Below are positions 59,031 through 64,000 of a stretch of DNA of 64,000 nucleotides, in pieces. The DNA comes from Trematomus loennbergii (lineage: Eukaryota; Chordata; Actinopteri; Perciformes; Nototheniidae). Made by a program: the position numbers and the translations under genes. Position 1 is the first letter of the stretch. Every line of letters starts with the position of its first letter. The stretch is from NCBI GenBank assembly GCA_012861695.1, contig JAAOOA010000006.1, positions 27,041,811 to 27,105,810 of the forward strand, written 5' to 3'. Under the pieces are notes generated by a model. That model searched no databases. It was not told where the DNA came from and worked only from the letters and a program-made list of their open reading frames with translations.

Positions 59031-61604
59031 CTAGGGGCAAATATAAAGTTGTTAAATTGCCTAGTTTGACATCATCAGATAGTATTGGATTAAGATCACT
59101 GATGTTTTCTTCTGGTAAATGTTGCCACTGTGGCTCCATAATCTTACAGGAGGCCTAGATCTTTCCTGTTCAAACATACATAAGCAAGATGCTAACATCA
59201 GTTGGCTTGGTCCATTGAGAAAGGGGATATTTACCAAAACCATTCAGTCAGACGTTTAAAATAATCCACCAGTGACCTTTAAGTAGCGCAATATGCAAAA
59301 ATCCCTCTATCGAGCCATTGTTTGGTTTGTCCTTTCTGAGCTATTATAGAAACATGGCCGACTCAGTGAAGAGGACCTGCTCCCTATGTTAAGATATGAA
59401 TGGCTCGAAAACACAAATATTCTTAAAATGACCAATCATTGCGAGATGCATTGAACGCAACTTGTGACATAATGACACGTAACTGAGCGCAGTCCCAAGC
59501 AACTTACTATTTACTATAAAATGCCCATAACAGTTTCCCAGAGCCTAAGATAACATCTTCCAAATATTTGTCTGGTCAAAATCTATATCTAAATCTAAAT
59601 CTAAAGAGTCTAAAATCCTAAGAGAAAAGCATTAATAATTTAACCAGAGAACAGTTCCAACATTTTTGCTTCAAAATCGATCCTAACTTTGACGTTGATC
59701 GTCTGATGTTTGCAGATTCATTTTCTGTTGATCGAGTTACTGTTTGAGCTCTAGTCAATGTGACACCAGACACCAAGTTTGTGAAGCCTAACAAACTCCG
59801 AACCTTAACACAGTTTAGGGTAGCAGACCCTTTCTAGACTCAATCCCAGAGGTAAAAGAACATATTTTTTATTTAAGCAAACTTCTCATCAATGGACAAG
59901 CAGCAGACTAGTCCCACATGGAGATCTGTGATGTGAAGCCAATGAGAGTAAGAGTGAAGTGATTGAATTGTTGACAGAAACCATTGATAGGCCAATAACA
60001 GAGCCTCGTAAGTCAAGTTTGGAGTTTTATTCAAGAACTGTCGTCTAACACGATGCAATCATGTTATATGAGGACTGTTCTTTGCCAAAAGATCAACAGA
60101 GGCAGAGCCAAAGCAGGTTCGCTTCTAGAGCAGAGCGATACCAGGAAACAAAGAGCGAGTGAGTGTTAGGAGTGGACGATTGTGGATGAAAAGCGGTAAC
60201 ACTTGTTAATACATGAGAAAACCAGACAATTAGGATTCTCAGAGATAGAGAGAGAAACAGTCTTTGTCTGGATGACTCCATTTGCTTTCCGCTCTGCGAG
60301 ACGAGGCTGATAAGTATCTTGTAATATCCAGGGTTGAGGTATATCCACTGGCGAGGCTGCAGACAATGAAGTGACATACTGAATGGTCCCGCCACAAACC
60401 TCAGGTTCATCTGAGTAGAGTTACACCGCAGATAAAACAGTGTTAACAGCTTCCTTTATCTGCATGCCAAGCTGCCGTATCAATTACTCTGATCAAAGAT
60501 TCTGCAATCCTTCATTCTCCTGACCTACGTGCACATTATGAATAAATCCACATAAACACAGCGCTCATTTTCATTTTAATTCCATCAGATGGTGTTAAAG
60601 TGACTGAGGAGGATGTTGTCGCATAGACTGGCGACAGGCGAGCCAGACAATGCAAAATTTTGACTGCAGTCTAGTGAAGATCACAGGTTTAATTATACCA
60701 GATAACAAAAGCAGACAGCCCCTCACAAACTGTTAACATAACATTCATTGTTTGGCAGGCTTTAGTCCTTGTCATGGATTTTAAACCTACTAAACTACAA
60801 CCAGTATCATTGTTTTCTGTCCTGCTGATATTGTTCTTTCTTATTCTTTTGAAGTGTACGTGAACCTGAGATATATATATCTATATATATCTATATAGTA
60901 TGCTGAAATTATTATTTTTTTGAATAATTTGTTGTCTTGCTTATACAGATGCAGTTGAAAGATGGTGGTTCCCTTTGTGTTTCTTGTAGTGGTCCATGTA
61001 GGGATGTGACAACATGGCCTGACAATTACCATTGGCAGCTTTACCGGCTGAAAGTATCCGATACATTAAGTTAGGTAAGATCTTCTGACATAACATTTTT
61101 TCTTAAGCCAGCAGAGATTATGTATAAATACAGAATCTGTAGGCCATTCTAGATTTTGGTATCGGAAACACTCTAGTTTCCATATTAGTCTGTGTATAAT
61201 TAACCAAAAGAGGCAGGACTTATTGGCCATATGGCAATCCAAGACCCCATCACCTATCGTCTGTTGAATTCGCTTTTTATCAGTATGTAAAGTGGCTTTT
61301 TGTGAAACACTCCAGTGTTATACGATGGAATCTGTCAACACCAACTAGATTTTTGCGTCGAAAGTTGCCAAACGGACAGTAACCAGAACCCCACAAATAT
61401 AGCCCCTGAGGCAGTGGACTTAAGTCATCAGACACATAGCCAATGAGTCGCGAGATTGGAGAAACACAGGAATGGCGATTTCATGTTAGATATCCTGAAG
61501 TTCAGTGGAAATGGGCTGCAAGTGCACATATTTAAATGTTGCATCAGGCCCAATCCTTAAATGACTGATTATTGTAAAATGAATAGCTGGTTTACTCACA
61601 TTGT

Positions 61605-61890
61605 CTGGCAGTGGCTCAGTAGGGGATTGGACTGGGAGCTGTAGGGTCGTCAGTTCAAGTCCCCAAACAGACTTAAAATATGGAGTGTGGACTGGTACTT
61701 GGAGAGGTCCCAGTTCACCTCCTGGGCTTCACCCCCACCCCCTCACTACATTGCTCCCCGGGCTCTGTACAATAGCTGCCCACTGCTCCTAGTACTAGAC
61801 TGCTGGTACTAGGATGGGTTAAAAGCAGAGAACATATTTCACTGTGTGTGCTGTGTACTCTGCATGTGTGACCATTAAAGAGGGTTTCAT
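61605..61890 (+). mobile_element. tRNA-derived SINE in otog intron
   Basis: CTGGCAGTGGCTCAGTAGGG (box A-like), AGTTCAAGTCC (box B-like), then a 200-bp body (GAGAGGTCCCAGTTCACCTC, TGCTCCCCGGGCTCTGTACA) to ACCATTAAAGAGGGTTTC. Not a functional tRNA: no cloverleaf. Confidence 0.75.
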
Positions 61891-62904
61891 CCCTCCCATT
61901 CTCTATAGATAAATTCTCTCTATTGTAAGCTGTACTAATTCTAACACAATCGGAAACTCAGCTGTAATTGTATAAATAAATGAAATATAAAGAAGTATTT
62001 AAAAGAACAATGAAATATAAATTGTTGCAAGATCTGCATCCGTACTCTAAAACCGAAACCATCCAGTTTGCAGGAACCAGTTGAGTATTAATTGAAAGTC
62101 ACCAATTTTTCTTAACTGGGAGTATTGAAAGTTAAATTAAACATATACTACTGGGTTTTGTTGTGGCACCTTATAGGATCCTCAAAACCCAAACATGTTG
62201 TCCAGCTAGCTTTTGATGTTCCAAAACCCAACATAGTTTACAGTTGAGTCATGTCAATTATCACCGCCCAACCTGCATCTTCATTGAAAGGCTAAACGTT
62301 TTGCGTGTCTTTATTCCATACTGTAACACTTTGTGTTCTATTAAGTCACCAAGCCTCTCAAGGTAATCCCACAGGCAAACAGCAGGCTTTAACAGTTGTA
62401 TGTATACGTACTGTAACCAAAACCAGATTCTGGTATGCTGCACCTGAAAGTCCAGGTTCATATGAGTTCAGCTGGCTAATTGTCACAGAATGAATGGTCT
62501 ATATTTTGATCATACACAAAGTGTGCCATTGTGAATGAAAACACAATGGAGTCTTCTGTCAGCACCTCAGCTAATTATTTCCCATTAGAGGTTTTTAAGT
62601 CCTGCTGCAGATGAATACCTTGCAGTTGACTTTTAGTTTTTTTTTTGTTTCCATGATAATCATCTTAGTTTACAGTAGTATTAATATGTCAGATGGAACA
62701 CCTGTTTATCATCTGCTGTCTGGTTTAGAAAGGAAACCAAAGCCAGCCAGTTGAAGTCTTTCGCTCATATCCACCATCATAAATGAGAAAAAAAGGGGCA
62801 TCTAAGTTTTAATTACGTTAATTACAGAATACAGGTTGATTCCCAAGAAAAGTAGCTTTCTGAATACATCCATAAAAGCATCATCTGCCACTTCATCTTT
62901 TTCA

Positions 62905-63095
62905 CTTTGAAGTTTTGGGGGTTTTCCCTTTCCTGTAGTGTGTAATATAGGTTTGTGTGCATGTAAATGGTTTGCAAAAACTAAAATCCCAAAGTTTCTC
63001 TCACGCACATCCCCCCCCCTGCCTGAAACGCCTCCATTGAACTCCTTTGCATACTCCAGTAACGCAGTGACATCACTGCGTAACAGTTATCTGTC
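62905..63095 (+). repeat. Dispersed repeat, same family as 31915 and 40548
   Basis: GGTTTTCCCTTTCCTGTAGT, TGCATGTAAATGGTTTGCAA, GCCTGAAACGCCTCCATTG and AGTGACATCACTGCGTAACA. Confidence 0.7.
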
Positions 63096-64000
63096 TGACT
63101 ATGATTTCACTTTGTATGGGTTCCAAAATTAGTCATTAATCAACTTTATTTAGTTTCATTAATACAATCACCACCATCAATTCATGCCAAAAGCTAAAAG
63201 TGTGTCACTGTTAAAACAACTGGATTATTCTCAATCTGAAAAACAAGTATCTAAAATCAGAGTCATGACTGAACCTTCAAACTATCATTGCCCTTATAAA
63301 TCCAGCCGTCACCAAGGAGCTGAAAGAGATCTCTTTGTGTCTATATTCAGCGTAACAGTTAGCACACAAACTCTTAGGCTGGTGGACGTTATGAATCACC
63401 TGTACAAAGACTGGCAAAATTCTCATCAACACAGAGGTCATCTTTCTCAAAGGTGAGTAGGAATAAATGAATCACAGCGGCGAGTCAGAGGAGTTTGACG
63501 CAGGATCAAAATGACTGTAGCTGGCTAACCTTTTCTTTGTGTTTTAAAATGCCCACTGCATAATCACACAAGTGATTCCATTCATAGACCGTGATAGACT
63601 TGGGAAAAGGGGAGGTATAGCTATCAACAAAATCAGTGTATGTATGTTGCTCAACTGGCCTTCGCTGAAATTGTGATTCTAAAAAGGTAATGTTTCACTT
63701 TAGGGGATTTTTGACTAACCACCCAGTTTTTACCTGCTACAAAATATAATTAAACTCATCTCTGACCTGAATCATTGATTATTTATGGGATCTCAAGATA
63801 GTAAAATCCCAATTATTCTTTTTGTAGCTCAACATATCCATGTTTAACTGTGTGTTTCTTACCATTCTTGCCTTTGAATTTTCAATTTAGTGTTCTTAGT
63901 TAAATATTACATTTTAACCACTTAAATACTACTTGTGTTTCTTCCAAAGTTTTTGGTGAATTATATTTCAAATGACCATTCTCTGTTTGTTTGTTTGTTT

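Larger units (their letters stand above)
59031..64000. other. otog intron, no further exon recognised
   Basis: I searched the minus strand for a TIL-type exon ending one base short of CTTGCTG and found none. Holds the SINE at 61605, a dispersed repeat near 62900 and a GTTT run at 63980-64000. The rest is unassigned. Confidence 0.5.

Noticed and set aside
60093..60410. 105-aa minus-strand frame in the otog intron
   Set aside because: No Cys pattern, no resemblance to VWD, C8 or TIL, and no flanking splice sites in phase.
61605..61680. tRNA gene suggested by box A and box B sequences
   Set aside because: It continues into a conserved 200-bp body and has a second copy; no cloverleaf. It is a SINE.

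Overview
This 64 kb window is teleost nuclear DNA, most likely from a spiny-rayed fish. It holds spliced genes with GT-AG introns, long (CA/TG)n microsatellites, and fish-type mobile DNA (Harbinger, DIRS, hAT, MITEs, a tRNA-derived SINE). No prokaryotic feature is present.

Two host genes can be supported, both on the minus strand. At the left (2364-4936) is a complete three-exon MyoD-type myogenic bHLH factor, read here as myod2. It has the HC-W motif, the Ala-Thr basic region and an Ile-Tyr-Glu-Pro-Gln end. At the right (35300-59030 and beyond the edge) are the last 33 recognisable exons of otogelin (otog), a secreted mucin-like protein of the inner-ear acellular membranes. The exons run through TIL and VWD domain 3, a C8 module, an AbfB-like domain, a TIL module, one 2.8 kb Thr/Ser/Pro-rich exon, a VWC-like unit, VWD domain 4 with C8 and TIL, several Cys-rich repeats, and the C-terminal cystine knot ending at 35300. 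Otogelin followed by a MyoD gene on the same strand matches the OTOG-MYOD1 order of human 11p15.

The 30 kb between the two genes is almost all mobile DNA: a Harbinger element with converging Myb-like and transposase genes (20364-23774), a decayed DIRS-type tyrosine-recombinase retrotransposon (24235-28770) with a hAT element nested inside it by a perfect 8-bp duplication, two copies of a TTAA-flanked piggyBac-like MITE, and several other MITEs. MITEs and SINEs also sit in introns of both host genes.

Two clear one-base reading-frame breaks are visible in otherwise intact host exons: the C run in myod2 exon 3 and the VWD4/C8 exon of otog. A third inconsistency lies at the end of the Thr-rich exon. 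Assembly indels are the simplest reading. I see no previously undescribed biological system; the nested transposons and the indels are the most notable signals.
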